64,000 bases of DNA from Mammaliicoccus lentus. Its GTDB lineage: Bacteria > Bacillota > Bacilli > Staphylococcales > Staphylococcaceae. Below, piece by piece: positions 1 to 8,946 of the stretch. Location: assembly GCF_002902755.1 (NCBI RefSeq), contig NZ_PPRS01000006.1:1-64000 (forward strand), in the 5' to 3' direction. The notes beneath the pieces were generated by a model, which was given only the letters and a program-made list of their open reading frames with translations, did no database searches and had not been told where the DNA came from. Position 1 is the first letter of the stretch; each line of letters starts with the position of its first letter. The position numbers were made by a program, and so were the translations under genes.

Positions 1-137
1 TAGGTCACCTCTACAATATTTTCTTAGTCGATTACATTGTACTAAAGTGAGCTATATTTGGCTCTTTTTTTATTACACAATTATATGGACATATTCTTCT
101 TTCGCTATATTTCATTCGATTTTTTTAAGTTTCAACT

Positions 138-222
138 GATTTTTATGCGCTAACGGGCTTGTTTCCTCACTCTTGCATGTTACGTTTTCTAACGAGCTTG
201 TTCTATCCGTCTTGCACGTTAG
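138..222. repeat. Imperfect tandem repeat of ~39 bp with hairpin potential
   Basis: Two units of about 39 bp follow each other. Both begin CTAACG(G/A)GCTTGTT and continue to CTTGCA(T/C)GTTA. Each unit can fold, with CTAACG pairing to CGTTAG. The repeat abuts and includes the stop codon of the neighbouring minus-strand gene (219-221), so it forms that transcript's 3' end. A short GAGC/GCTC hairpin with a T-run at about 51-71 may end a + strand gene lying outside the window. No gene is seen in 1-218. Confidence 0.5.
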
Positions 223-1124
223 AGCACTTCTTTCGCTATCTCATTCTCTTTTAATGTATATTTCTTGTATCGTTGCCCTTTAGATTCAAAGTATTTATTA
301 CAAACTCTGCGAATTGTATATATATTTTCTGCATCACACCATTCCATTGCTTCGGCTAAAGTAAATCCTTCTTCACCTTTAATAACTGCTAGTTCTCTAA
401 TATTAAAATAGTATAATTCATTTCTTTTAAAATCTTTATTACAACAAATACAAGTAGTAGTTTTCTTTCGCTTTTCGATAACCATTGTATTTAAGTTTTT
501 ACAGTTAGGGCATTTAATTCCTTTCTTAATTAAGCTGAAGTCAGGTTTTTCAATACTTTTAAATAGTTGAGAAAACCTTTTTTGTTTTTGAAGTATTTGA
601 TTTAATATCGCTTTATCTTTCGCTACTTGAAATGATTGAAAAAGTTTAGAGAATTTATAGAATTCTGATCTTAATAAGACTTGAGATTTATTTGGAATAG
701 TAGATTGAGCCGTAAATGTGGGATTCGAAAAGATTAAATATTCTTGAATTGGGAGATTAATATTTATTTCATCGCATAGTTTTTGGAGGTTATTTTTCGC
801 TATACTGAGTTGCATAAACGGAAGTGGATAAGTGTTATTTGATGAACTTTGCATGTAAGAGTTGAAAAAATGGAAGTCCCCATAATAATGTTTAACTTCT
901 AATACACTTATCTGGTTATTATGGACAATTAAAAAATCGACCTGAAATTTCTTATCGACTGTAAATTCTAGATTATGAGCATAAACAACATAATTAATAT
1001 TTTCCAATGTTTTATTTACAATTAATTCGCCTTCTAATCCCATTAATTTATTTCGTGTCTCATAATCATTATCATACCTAGATTCTAAAGATTTTAAATA
1101 TAGTGCTTCTGTATTATTATTCAT
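219..1124 (-). CDS. NERD-domain (nuclease-related) protein with a zinc-ribbon-like segment
   Basis: This 301-residue protein has a NERD-type core at about residues 25-120. GLEGE, then a VDFLIVHNN...VLEVKHYYG segment, match the D...ExK pattern of restriction-like nuclease folds. A Cys4 cluster at about residues 204-230 (CPNC, then CICC) resembles a zinc ribbon, and the C-terminal 60 residues look helix-turn-helix-like. There is no signal peptide or membrane segment. The start is supported by GGAG about 7 bases upstream. NERD proteins are suspected DNA-processing factors, but the function of this one is unknown. It is a single-gene unit, separated from sucD by two terminator hairpins. Confidence 0.7.
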   Translation of the reverse strand: MNNNTEALYLKSLESRYDNDYETRNKLMGLEGELIVNKTLENINYVVYAHNLEFTVDKKFQVDFLIVHNNQISVLEVKHYYGDFHFFNSYMQSSSNNTYPLPFMQLSIAKNNLQKLCDEININLPIQEYLIFSNPTFTAQSTIPNKSQVLLRSEFYKFSKLFQSFQVAKDKAILNQILQKQKRFSQLFKSIEKPDFSLIKKGIKCPNCKNLNTMVIEKRKKTTTCICCNKDFKRNELYYFNIRELAVIKGEEGFTLAEAMEWCDAENIYTIRRVCNKYFESKGQRYKKYTLKENEIAKEVL

Positions 1125-1205
1125 CGCTCACTCCTTATGTCATTTTTTTACATTTATTATAATATCTCTTTTTATCGTTGTCTATCTTATCTTTTCACAT
1201 AAAAA

Positions 1206-1245
1206 ATGCCCTTAAAAATAGATAATTACTAATTTTTAAGGGCAT
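1206..1245 (-). terminator. Rho-independent terminator
   Basis: A perfect 14-bp stem (ATGCCCTTAAAAAT and its complement) has a 12-base loop, followed on the minus strand by a run of six T. It is the second hairpin downstream of sucD and upstream of the NERD gene. Confidence 0.8.
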
Positions 1246-1298
1246 AGATTAAAATTATGAAATAATATTTAACTTTATTCTTTAAAAAGAAAACACTA

Positions 1299-1340
1299 AA
1301 TAAGCACAGCGAATATTGATTGTTATTCACTGTACTTATT
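1299..1340 (-). terminator. Terminator hairpin downstream of sucD
   Basis: An imperfect 17-bp stem (AATAAG...GAATA pairing with TATTC...CTTATT) lies 17 bp after the sucD stop. On the minus strand it is followed by a T-rich stretch. It probably ends the sucCD transcript, with the hairpin at 1206-1245 as backup. Confidence 0.65.
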
Positions 1341-1356
1341 CTATATTATTTTTAAA

Positions 1357-2265
1357 TTATTTGATTGTTAAGCATTTGTCATATAGACCGTCTTCTTTTT
1401 TGATACGGTTTATTAATGTTTCTGCAATAACTGATGGTGTATCTGCTGTATCAACACCACATTCATTAAGTGTTTTGATTTTTTCTGATGCAGTACCTTT
1501 ACCACCTGAAATGATTGCACCAGCGTGTCCCATACGTTTACCTGGAGGGGCTGTTTGTCCTCCGATAAAGCCAACTACTGGTTTGTTCATATTAGCTTTA
1601 ATCCATTCAGCTGCTTCTTCTTCCGCTGTTCCACCAATTTCACCAATCATTACAACAGCATATGTTTCATCGTCTTCATTGAAAGCTTTTAGCACGTCAA
1701 TGAAGTCTGTTCCGTTTACTGGGTCTCCGCCAATACCAACTGCTGTTGTTTGACCGATACCAGCTTGTGTTAATTGATGTACTGCTTCGTAAGTTAATGT
1801 ACCAGAACGTGATACAACACCTACATGACCTTTTTTATGGATGTAACCAGGCATAATACCTATTTTACATTCGTCAGCAGTGATAACGCCAGGACAGTTT
1901 GGTCCTACTAATCGTGTCTTCTTACCTTCTAAGTAACGTTTAACTTTGATCATATCTATAACTGGAATATGTTCAGTAATACAAATAGCTAAATCTAATT
2001 CTGCATCTGCACTTTCAATGATTGCATCTGCAGCAAATGGTGCTGGTACATAAATAACTGAAACTGTAGCACCTGTTTCTTCTACCGCTTCTTCTATAGT
2101 ATTAAATACAGGTACACCTTCAACTACTTGGCCGCCTTTACCAGGTGTAACACCTGCAACGATTTGTGTACCGTAGTCTAACATTTGTTTTGTATGGAAA
2201 AGTGCTGTTGCACCAGTAATACCTTGTACTAACACTTTCGTATCTTTATCGATAAATACACTCAC
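1357..2265 (-). CDS. sucD: Succinyl-CoA synthetase (ADP-forming) alpha subunit
   Basis: This is the TCA-cycle subunit that binds CoA and carries the phosphohistidine during conversion of succinyl-CoA to succinate with ATP formation. Its 302 residues match the usual family length. An N-terminal Rossmann CoA-binding domain ([18 protein letters not shown], residues 11-28) is followed by the ligase domain with [12 protein letters not shown]. The active-site His lies in [11 protein letters not shown] near residue 247. It sits 19 bp downstream of sucC in the same operon and is followed by two terminators. Cytosolic. Confidence 0.97.
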   Translation of the reverse strand: MSVFIDKDTKVLVQGITGATALFHTKQMLDYGTQIVAGVTPGKGGQVVEGVPVFNTIEEAVEETGATVSVIYVPAPFAADAIIESADAELDLAICITEHIPVIDMIKVKRYLEGKKTRLVGPNCPGVITADECKIGIMPGYIHKKGHVGVVSRSGTLTYEAVHQLTQAGIGQTTAVGIGGDPVNGTDFIDVLKAFNEDDETYAVVMIGEIGGTAEEEAAEWIKANMNKPVVGFIGGQTAPPGKRMGHAGAIISGGKGTASEKIKTLNECGVDTADTPSVIAETLINRIKKEDGLYDKCLTIK

Positions 2266-2284
2266 GTAACTCTCCGCCTTTCTC

Positions 2285-3451
2285 TTATCGTTCTTGAACT
2301 AATTTAACAATTTTTTGAGCACCGTCAGCCATGATAGATGCAGGTTCGATTGCTAAACCAGATTCTTTTAAGATTTTTTTACCTTGTTCTACATTAGTAC
2401 CTTCAAGTCTAACTACTAAAGGCATATCTAATGAAACTTCTTTAACAGCAGCTACGATACCTTCCGCAATAACATCACATTTCATAATTCCACCGAAGAT
2501 ATTTACGAAAATACCTTGTACTTTAGAATCTCCTAATATGATTTTAAATGCTTCAGTAACTTTTTCTTTCGTAGCGCCGCCCCCCACGTCAAGGAAGTTA
2601 GCCGGATTGCCACCGAAGTGATTAATTGTATCCATCGTAGCCATAGCTAAACCAGCTCCGTTTACCATACAACCAATATTTCCATCTAATGCAATATATG
2701 ATAAATCATATTTAGATGCTTCGATTTCTTTTTCGTCTTCTTCTTCTAAGTCACGCATTTCAACGATATCTTTATGTCTGAATAAAGCGTTATCGTCAAA
2801 GTTCACTTTTGCATCAAGTGCTAAAACTTCACCGTCACCTGTTGTTACAAGTGGATTGATTTCAACAATTGAACAATCTTTTTCTACAAACACATTATAT
2901 AAAGACATCATTAATTTTACAGCTTTATTAACTGATTCTTTTGGAATGTTAATATTGAAAGCTATTCTTCTTGCTTGATAAGGCATTAAACCAGTTACTG
3001 GATCAATTACTTCTTTGAAGATTTTTTCAGGAGTTGCAGCTGCAACTTCTTCAATTTCAGTTCCGCCTTCTTCAGATGCCATTAATGTAATACGATCAGT
3101 TGCTCTGTCGATTACAAAACCGATGTAGTATTCTTTTTGAATATCGCAACCTTCTTCAATTAAAAGTCGTTTTACTTCTTTACCTTCTGGGCCAGTTTGA
3201 TGTGTTACAAGTACTTTGCCTAATAATTCTTTCGCATACTCGCGAACTTCATCAATAGACTTAGCAATTTTAACCCCACCAGCTTTACCACGCCCACCGG
3301 CATGGATTTGCGCTTTCACTACATATACATTTGAATCTAATTCTTTTGCTTTTTCTACTGCTTCAGTAGGTGAAAAAGCCACTGAACCATTAGGTACAGC
3401 TACGCCCATAGAGCGAAAAATCTCTTTACCTTGATACTCATGGATATTCAT
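2285..3451 (-). CDS. sucC: Succinyl-CoA synthetase (ADP-forming) beta subunit
   Basis: This is the nucleotide-binding subunit that works with SucD in a cytosolic complex. The protein starts [12 protein letters not shown] and has an ATP-grasp domain ([17 protein letters not shown], about residues 41-57), a metal-binding region (VEINPLV) and a C-terminal flavodoxin-like domain ([12 protein letters not shown]). The 388-residue length is normal. I place the start at 3451 because AGGAGG precedes it at good spacing. An upstream in-frame ATG near 3496 falls inside the -10 box of the promoter at 3496-3524. A cre-like site in that promoter suggests carbon catabolite control. Confidence 0.97.
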   Translation of the reverse strand: MNIHEYQGKEIFRSMGVAVPNGSVAFSPTEAVEKAKELDSNVYVVKAQIHAGGRGKAGGVKIAKSIDEVREYAKELLGKVLVTHQTGPEGKEVKRLLIEEGCDIQKEYYIGFVIDRATDRITLMASEEGGTEIEEVAAATPEKIFKEVIDPVTGLMPYQARRIAFNINIPKESVNKAVKLMMSLYNVFVEKDCSIVEINPLVTTGDGEVLALDAKVNFDDNALFRHKDIVEMRDLEEEDEKEIEASKYDLSYIALDGNIGCMVNGAGLAMATMDTINHFGGNPANFLDVGGGATKEKVTEAFKIILGDSKVQGIFVNIFGGIMKCDVIAEGIVAAVKEVSLDMPLVVRLEGTNVEQGKKILKESGLAIEPASIMADGAQKIVKLVQER

Positions 3452-3495
3452 TCTCCATCCTCCTAATACATACATTAATGTTTGCTTACTATTCA

Positions 3496-3524
3496 ATTAT
3501 AGAAAATGTAAGCGTTATTGTAAA
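3496..3524 (-). promoter_or_regulatory. sucCD promoter with embedded cre-like CcpA site
   Basis: On the minus strand, TTTACA (3519-3524), a 17-bp spacer and TATAAT (3496-3501) form a near-consensus sigma-A promoter. The + strand reads TGTAAGCGTTATTG at 3507-3520, which matches the cre consensus TGWAANCGNTNWCA at 12 of 14 positions. It lies between the -35 and -10 boxes. CcpA binding there would repress sucCD on preferred sugars. The regulation is inferred from the motif. Confidence 0.7.
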
Positions 3525-3540
3525 CAAGGATGGTCTAATT

Positions 3541-4332
3541 TCAGGAATTGTTAGAATAATATTTCACTTTTGTCTTAATTGGTTCGAAAGATAACCGATG
3601 AATTGGTGTTATTCCATAGTTCTCTACACCTTCTAAATGAGCTTTTGTACCGTAACCTTTATTTTTATCAAATTCATATCCAGGATATTGGCTATTATAA
3701 TCATTCATTAAACGATCACGATATTCCTTTGCAATTACACTTGCTGCAGCAATAGATACACTATTGGCATCCCCTTTTACTATAGAAGTTTGAGGTATAT
3801 CAATATCTAATTGCATAGCATCAATTAGTAAATGATCTGGTTTCACATTTAATTGTTCAATAGCTCTTAACATCGCAACTTTTGTTGCTTGATAAATATT
3901 TAGTTCATCTATTTCTTCTACAGTTGCTATTCCTATGCCGACTGATAAAGCTTGTGCATGAATTTGTTGTTCGAATAATTCACGTTTCATTTGAGATAAA
4001 GCTTTAGAATCTGTTATACCGATATAATTGTGCCCTGGTTCCAATATCACCGCACTGGCAACAACTGGCCCAGCTAGTGGACCTCTTCCTACTTCATCAA
4101 TACCACATATTAAAGCATCGCTACTATTCTCTAACAATTTGTTTTCATATTCGCTCATTCTTAAATATTGTGTTTCTAATTTTTGTAGCTGTTCTATCTG
4201 TTTTTGCTTTTTATTTAAAGCTGCTTGAACACCTTTTCTTAAATCGTCTTTATAAATTGAAGTTTCTACATCTTCAAAGCTTTTATATTCATTGATTTCA
4301 ATAGATATTTCTTTAATTGTCTTTTGTTTCAT
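3541..4332 (-). CDS. rnhB: Ribonuclease HII
   Basis: RNase HII cleaves RNA in RNA-DNA hybrids and starts removal of ribonucleotides misincorporated into DNA. This 263-residue protein has a roughly 70-residue charged N-terminal extension, as in other staphylococcal and Bacillus RnhB. The catalytic core follows: [12 protein letters not shown] with Asp79 and Glu80, a conserved Asp in LLIDAM, and [21 protein letters not shown]. The start overlaps the end of rbgA by 20 bp, so the two are translated from one message. Cytosolic. Confidence 0.96.
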   Translation of the reverse strand: MKQKTIKEISIEINEYKSFEDVETSIYKDDLRKGVQAALNKKQKQIEQLQKLETQYLRMSEYENKLLENSSDALICGIDEVGRGPLAGPVVASAVILEPGHNYIGITDSKALSQMKRELFEQQIHAQALSVGIGIATVEEIDELNIYQATKVAMLRAIEQLNVKPDHLLIDAMQLDIDIPQTSIVKGDANSVSIAAASVIAKEYRDRLMNDYNSQYPGYEFDKNKGYGTKAHLEGVENYGITPIHRLSFEPIKTKVKYYSNNS

Positions 4333-5197
4333 AGAGACTATCCTTCATTTCTTCATATATATCAAAGCAATAATTACCGATTTTAGCATTTCTTAAATCT
4401 CTAATTAAAAGTTCTGTAACTGCTTCATAGTCTATTTCATTTCCTCTTTTCAGCATGCCTCTTCTTTTACCAATTTGGTCAAATAATTCTACAACATCAT
4501 TTTCTTCTGTTAATTCTATTTGATAAAATTTTTGTAATTTTTCAGGGTCGTTTTCAATCAAGAAATTTAATCCATAAATTGCTACTTCATCTAAGTGCAC
4601 TATGCTATCTTTAATTGCGCCAGTAAGACTCAATTTTTTACCAATTGCTTGATCTTCAAATCTTGGCCATAATATACCTGGTGTATCTAGTAATTCTAAT
4701 TCTTTACCAACTTTTATCCATTGTTGCTTTTTTGTAACTCCTGGTGTGTTTCCTGTTTTAGCCATCGTTTTTTTGGCTAATTTATTAATGAGCGTTGATT
4801 TTCCTACGTTCGGAATACCAACAATCATCGCTCTGATTGCTCTAGGACGCAACCCTTTCCTACGTTCTCTATCGAATTTATCTTTAGTTGCAGCTTTTGC
4901 AGCTTTCATTAATTCATTTAAATGTTTACCGTGTTTTGAATCAATTTGAACAGGAAAGAACCCTTCATTTTTAAAGTATTGTGTCCACTTATCTGTTTCA
5001 CTTTGTTTAGACATATCTTTTTTATTGAGTATTACAACTCTAGGTTTTTGGTTTATGATTTCATCAATCATTGGATTTCTTGACGAAAGTGGTATTCTAG
5101 CATCAACGAGTTCGAATACAACATCTACCATTTTTAATTGTTCAGTTACTTCTCTTCTAGCTTTGGCCATATGACCTGGAAACCATTGTATTGTCAT
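4313..5197 (-). CDS. rbgA: Ribosome biogenesis GTPase RbgA (YlqF)
   Basis: This circularly permuted GTPase is needed for late assembly of the 50S subunit. The NKKD (G4) motif at about residues 58-61 comes before the P-loop [14 protein letters not shown] at about residues 127-140, then DTPG (G3). This permuted order defines the YlqF/RbgA family. The N-terminal [13 protein letters not shown] and the length of 294 are typical. It is the first gene before rnhB. On its 5' side lies a + strand glycosyltransferase, so the 71-bp gap at 5198-5268 holds divergent signals. Confidence 0.96.
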   Translation of the reverse strand: MTIQWFPGHMAKARREVTEQLKMVDVVFELVDARIPLSSRNPMIDEIINQKPRVVILNKKDMSKQSETDKWTQYFKNEGFFPVQIDSKHGKHLNELMKAAKAATKDKFDRERRKGLRPRAIRAMIVGIPNVGKSTLINKLAKKTMAKTGNTPGVTKKQQWIKVGKELELLDTPGILWPRFEDQAIGKKLSLTGAIKDSIVHLDEVAIYGLNFLIENDPEKLQKFYQIELTEENDVVELFDQIGKRRGMLKRGNEIDYEAVTELLIRDLRNAKIGNYCFDIYEEMKDSLYETKDN

Positions 5198-5268
5198 TTA
5201 TATTATCCTTTCTTATTCTAAACTATAGAAATGTGATATATTTACCATATCTATATAGGAGGTTTGTT

Positions 5269-6207
5269 ATGTTAATTTCAATTGTAGTACCCGTTTTCAA
5301 TGAGGATACTAATATCTCTATTTTACATGAAAAAGTTGCGAACGTCTTTGTTAATTTACCATATGACTTTGAACTTATTTTTATAAATGATGGTTCTACA
5401 GACAATTCATTAAATATGATGAAAACTTTAGCGAATTCTGATTCTAATGTTAAATACATTTCTTTCTCCAAGAACTTCGGTAAAGAGTCAGCAATGTTTT
5501 GCGGATTAGAACACGCAAATGGTGATGCAACAATTATTATGGATTCAGATATGCAACATCCTCCTGAATTGATACCTGAATTCATTAAATTATATGAAGA
5601 AGGCTATCATCAAGTTGTAGCTTCGAGAAATAGAGAAAACGAATCATTTTTAAAACGTATTCCAGCCAATGCTTTTTATAAACTTTCTAAGTATATTGTT
5701 GATGTTAAGTTTAAAAGTGGCGAAGGTGACTTTCGTTTAATTTCTAAAAATGTTTTACAAGCTATTTTAAATTTAACTGAATATAATAGATTTTCAAAAG
5801 GGATATTTGAATGGGTAGGCTTTTCTAAAACAACTATTACATTTAATCATAAAGATAGAAATCAAGGGAAATCTAAATTCTCTTTCTTTAAATTATTAGA
5901 TTATGCAATGGATGGCGTAATTAGTTTTAATAATAAACCTTTAAGGATTTGTTTTTATTTTAGTGGAGTTACAATGGTGGTATGTTTATTGTACATTTTA
6001 ATCACATTTATAAATATCGTGTTACACGGAATCGAAGAACCTGGTTACTTTACGATTATTTCCGCCATTTTATTCTTAGGTAGTTTACAATTATTCAGCC
6101 TTGGTGTTATAGGAGAATATATTGGTAGAATATATTATGAAACTAAAAATCGTCCAAAGTATATAATAGATCAAACGAATATGAAAAATAACAATATAGA
6201 TGAATGA
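5269..6207 (+). CDS. csbB: CsbB/GtrB-type polyprenyl-phosphate glycosyltransferase (GT2)
   Basis: Members of this family load a sugar onto undecaprenyl phosphate on the inner membrane face. In Bacillus and S. aureus CsbB works with YfhO to glycosylate lipoteichoic acid. This 312-residue protein has a GT-A fold with VVPVFNEDTNI (6-16), NDGSTD and the metal motif IMDSDMQHPPE. Two C-terminal membrane helices follow (about residues 227-251 and 263-287). I choose the ATG at 5269 because a perfect AGGAGG (5257-5262) precedes it, giving MLISIVVPVFNED. It is followed 16 bp later by yfhO. The pair interrupts the usual rbgA-rplS neighbourhood. No GtcA-type flippase gene is seen nearby. Confidence 0.85.
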   Translation: MLISIVVPVFNEDTNISILHEKVANVFVNLPYDFELIFINDGSTDNSLNMMKTLANSDSNVKYISFSKNFGKESAMFCGLEHANGDATIIMDSDMQHPPELIPEFIKLYEEGYHQVVASRNRENESFLKRIPANAFYKLSKYIVDVKFKSGEGDFRLISKNVLQAILNLTEYNRFSKGIFEWVGFSKTTITFNHKDRNQGKSKFSFFKLLDYAMDGVISFNNKPLRICFYFSGVTMVVCLLYILITFINIVLHGIEEPGYFTIISAILFLGSLQLFSLGVIGEYIGRIYYETKNRPKYIIDQTNMKNNNIDE

Positions 6208-6223
6208 GTAACAGGTGACCTAT

Positions 6224-8818
6224 ATGATAAAACGATTTAAAAAATTCTTATATACTAAACAATCTACAATTAAATTTATTCTTTTGCTTGGGCTATTAGC
6301 TATTTTAGGACATGGTTATGTCATATATAGATATTTTAAAGATGGCGTGATTTTCACTGGACCAAATGATGGTATTGAACAAATGTTACCTATACAAATG
6401 TTTTTATATGAGCATTGGACAAAAGGCTCATTCTTCTACACAACAGATTTAGGTTTAGGTGGAGATATGTTAACTGATTTTGCTTACTATTTCTCTACTA
6501 ATATCTTATTTATTATAAATGTCATTGTTATCTGGATTAGCTCATTCATATTTAATTTTGATACAGAGCGCATGCTTTTTTGGGCACAAAACGCTATTGT
6601 ATTATCTATTATAAAATCTTTTTTAATTATGATATCAGTCTACTTTTACACTAAAAAAATCGATTTAAATCGTTTAAGCTCTGTAGTATCAGCCTTTCTA
6701 TTTGCTGTGTCACCTATATACTTTAGATTTACAGTATACTGGCCGTTTTTTAGTGATGTTTTTATTTTATTACCCTTACTTTTATTAAGTATAGAACGAT
6801 TTTTAAAAAATAAAAAAATTGGAATGTTTATCTTAATTGTTGCTCTTACTTTTATTAATAATTTCTATTTTGCTTATTATCAAGTTTTAATAGGAATTTT
6901 ATATTTTATTTATCGATTTACTTTTAAACATAAAGACGATGTAGTACTTAAATGGCAACAGTTCAAAGTATTTTTCATCGCAAGTTTACTAGGTTTTGGC
7001 TGTAGTATTATGATATTTTTCCATTCAGCAAGAGGCTTTATAGGCAATAATAGAGCGACTTATCAAGGTGAAATACCTTTATTATCTGATTTCACAAAAC
7101 ACGACAATATTTTTTACGATAACTATTTAATTGTCGTATTATTTTTAACTATTCAAGCTTTGTTAACTTTTAAACTTTATAAAAATTATTTCTACCGGAT
7201 GTTTAGTATATTTACAATTCTATTCATTATTGCTAGCTTTATACCTTTTATAGATAGTGTATTTAACGGATTCTCAGCCCCTCAGAAAAGATGGCATTAT
7301 TTACTTACTTTCTTCTCTAGTGGGCTTATAGCACAATATATATATTATTTTAAATCCTTATCCTTAAAAACATATATATTCACCTGTATTCCGAGCTTCA
7401 TTGTTATATTATCTAGCTATTTGATCACTAAAGATTATGTTATTTGGATTTGGATGTTACCAGTATTATTTATTATTGGATTATTTCTGTTAATCATGAA
7501 ATCGTACAAAACTTTAATAATGATTATTTATGTTTTTGGCGTTCTATTACTATCATTTTTTGTATCCAAAGAACATAGTAAAAACCAAATCTATCATGAA
7601 GACCATGAAAGAAGAGCAAATACATTCTTTATTCAAGCGAGTACTTTTGATAGTGGATTACAACGTGCTCATATAGATGACATCAAGCAAAATACACAAA
7701 GTGATGAAAGAATTGCTTGGCGCGTTTTAGAACAAGACAATACACCTATGTACCAACAATTTAAAGGTATGAGTTTATATTCAAGTATTTTTGATGGTCA
7801 ATTATATGATTATTTATTTTCTAAAGCTAAAATTAATTTGAAAAATGAATCTTTAAGCCGTTATAGTAATATGCAAAATAGATCTAATTTATATAGTTTA
7901 TGGTCAACTAAATACCTTATGAAGAAAAGTTATGAAAAAGAATCACCTGCTAACTTTAAAGTTGTAAGTGATGACGGTAAATATCAAATATTAAAAAACA
8001 AAGAAATGTTACCTGCTGTTAAAGTTACTAATAAGTATTATAATCAAAAACAACTTAAAACACCTTTAGATGAAGAACATGCGATGATAAATGGCGTTAT
8101 TACTGATAGTCATAGTAGTGATTATTCACAAATTAAAAATGCACCTAATTTATTAAATCAAACGAATATTACAGAAAGAAATTCAAAATATAAAAACAAT
8201 ATTTTAACTGTTCCTAAAAATGGTGATGGTTTAACAATTACACTTCCTAAAGAGATTGCTAAAAAATATAAAGATATGTATTTAATGCTACATCTTGAGA
8301 GAAAACCACCACAATCTAACTTCTCTATTCAAATCAATGATTATTCTAATAATCGCTTGTTTGAGGATTCAAAGTATAGAATGTTACAAGATGATTTATT
8401 ATATAGGGTACCTGTTACTAGTGATGGTAAAATATTTATTGCTTTAACGAACGGAACATATAATCTAAAATTACAAGGATTGTATGGAGAAGATTACAAA
8501 ACTTTAAAATCCGCAAACAAAAAGAAAAATTATTCTTATAAAGAAGAAAATGGCGCTATTGATATTGATTTAAATAATCACAGTGGTGGCATGGCAGTCA
8601 TTAATATCCCTTATAGAAATGGTATGACTGCTACTGTAGATAATAAAGAAGTTCAAGTCGAGAAAGTGAATCATATTATGACTGGTGTAAACGTGTCTAA
8701 AAATAGTAAACATATTAAAATACAATATAAACCACCTTTCTTTAAAACTATGATTTTCGTATCCATTATTTCGATAATATTATCATGTTTATATACAAGA
8801 AAAGTGAATAAAAGTTAG
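6224..8818 (+). CDS. yfhO: YfhO-family membrane glycosyl-transfer protein
   Basis: This large protein (about 864 residues) has a GT-C-like multi-helix N-terminal half with roughly 12-13 membrane segments and a last helix near the C-terminus. About 330 extracellular residues lie between them. The first loop has the family signature: an NDGIEQMLP segment, then DLGLGGDMLTDFAYYFSTN. YfhO is thought to move the sugar from undecaprenyl-phosphate-sugar (made by CsbB) to lipoteichoic acid outside the cell. I use the ATG at 6224, with AGGTGA just upstream. An upstream GTG (6215) overlaps that ribosome site. It is co-transcribed with csbB and ends at a strong terminator. Confidence 0.85.
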   Translation: MIKRFKKFLYTKQSTIKFILLLGLLAILGHGYVIYRYFKDGVIFTGPNDGIEQMLPIQMFLYEHWTKGSFFYTTDLGLGGDMLTDFAYYFSTNILFIINVIVIWISSFIFNFDTERMLFWAQNAIVLSIIKSFLIMISVYFYTKKIDLNRLSSVVSAFLFAVSPIYFRFTVYWPFFSDVFILLPLLLLSIERFLKNKKIGMFILIVALTFINNFYFAYYQVLIGILYFIYRFTFKHKDDVVLKWQQFKVFFIASLLGFGCSIMIFFHSARGFIGNNRATYQGEIPLLSDFTKHDNIFYDNYLIVVLFLTIQALLTFKLYKNYFYRMFSIFTILFIIASFIPFIDSVFNGFSAPQKRWHYLLTFFSSGLIAQYIYYFKSLSLKTYIFTCIPSFIVILSSYLITKDYVIWIWMLPVLFIIGLFLLIMKSYKTLIMIIYVFGVLLLSFFVSKEHSKNQIYHEDHERRANTFFIQASTFDSGLQRAHIDDIKQNTQSDERIAWRVLEQDNTPMYQQFKGMSLYSSIFDGQLYDYLFSKAKINLKNESLSRYSNMQNRSNLYSLWSTKYLMKKSYEKESPANFKVVSDDGKYQILKNKEMLPAVKVTNKYYNQKQLKTPLDEEHAMINGVITDSHSSDYSQIKNAPNLLNQTNITERNSKYKNNILTVPKNGDGLTITLPKEIAKKYKDMYLMLHLERKPPQSNFSIQINDYSNNRLFEDSKYRMLQDDLLYRVPVTSDGKIFIALTNGTYNLKLQGLYGEDYKTLKSANKKKNYSYKEENGAIDIDLNNHSGGMAVINIPYRNGMTATVDNKEVQVEKVNHIMTGVNVSKNSKHIKIQYKPPFFKTMIFVSIISIILSCLYTRKVNKS

Positions 8819-8822
8819 TATC

Positions 8823-8869
8823 AAAAGCATACATATACAATTTAAAACTTGTTCATATGTATGCTTTTT
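8823..8869 (+). terminator. Terminator after csbB-yfhO
   Basis: AAAAGCATACATAT pairs with ATATGTATGCTTTT across an 18-base loop, and the 3' arm ends in five T. It separates the first yfhO from its paralogue, which has its own promoter. Confidence 0.85.
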
Positions 8870-8883
8870 CAAACTATAAAAGT

Positions 8884-8912
8884 TTGATGATACCATTATA
8901 TGGGAATAATAA
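8884..8912 (+). promoter_or_regulatory. Candidate promoter of the second yfhO
   Basis: TTGATG (8884-8889), 17 bp and TAATAA (8907-8912) form a plausible sigma-A promoter about 35 bp before the start codon at 8947. It follows the terminator of the csbB-yfhO transcript, so the second copy looks independently transcribed. Confidence 0.5.
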
Positions 8913-8946
8913 ACTAATTATATATCACATAACAAAGAGGGACAAA

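Noticed and set aside
1316-1753. Open + strand frame of 145 codons opposite sucD
   Set aside because: It has no ribosome site and lies antisense to a well-conserved enzyme. Its composition follows from sucD codon use.
5198-5268. Sigma-B promoter upstream of csbB
   Set aside because: csbB is sigma-B controlled in Bacillus, but I could not find a GTTTAA-N14-GGGTAT-like pair in the short upstream gap.
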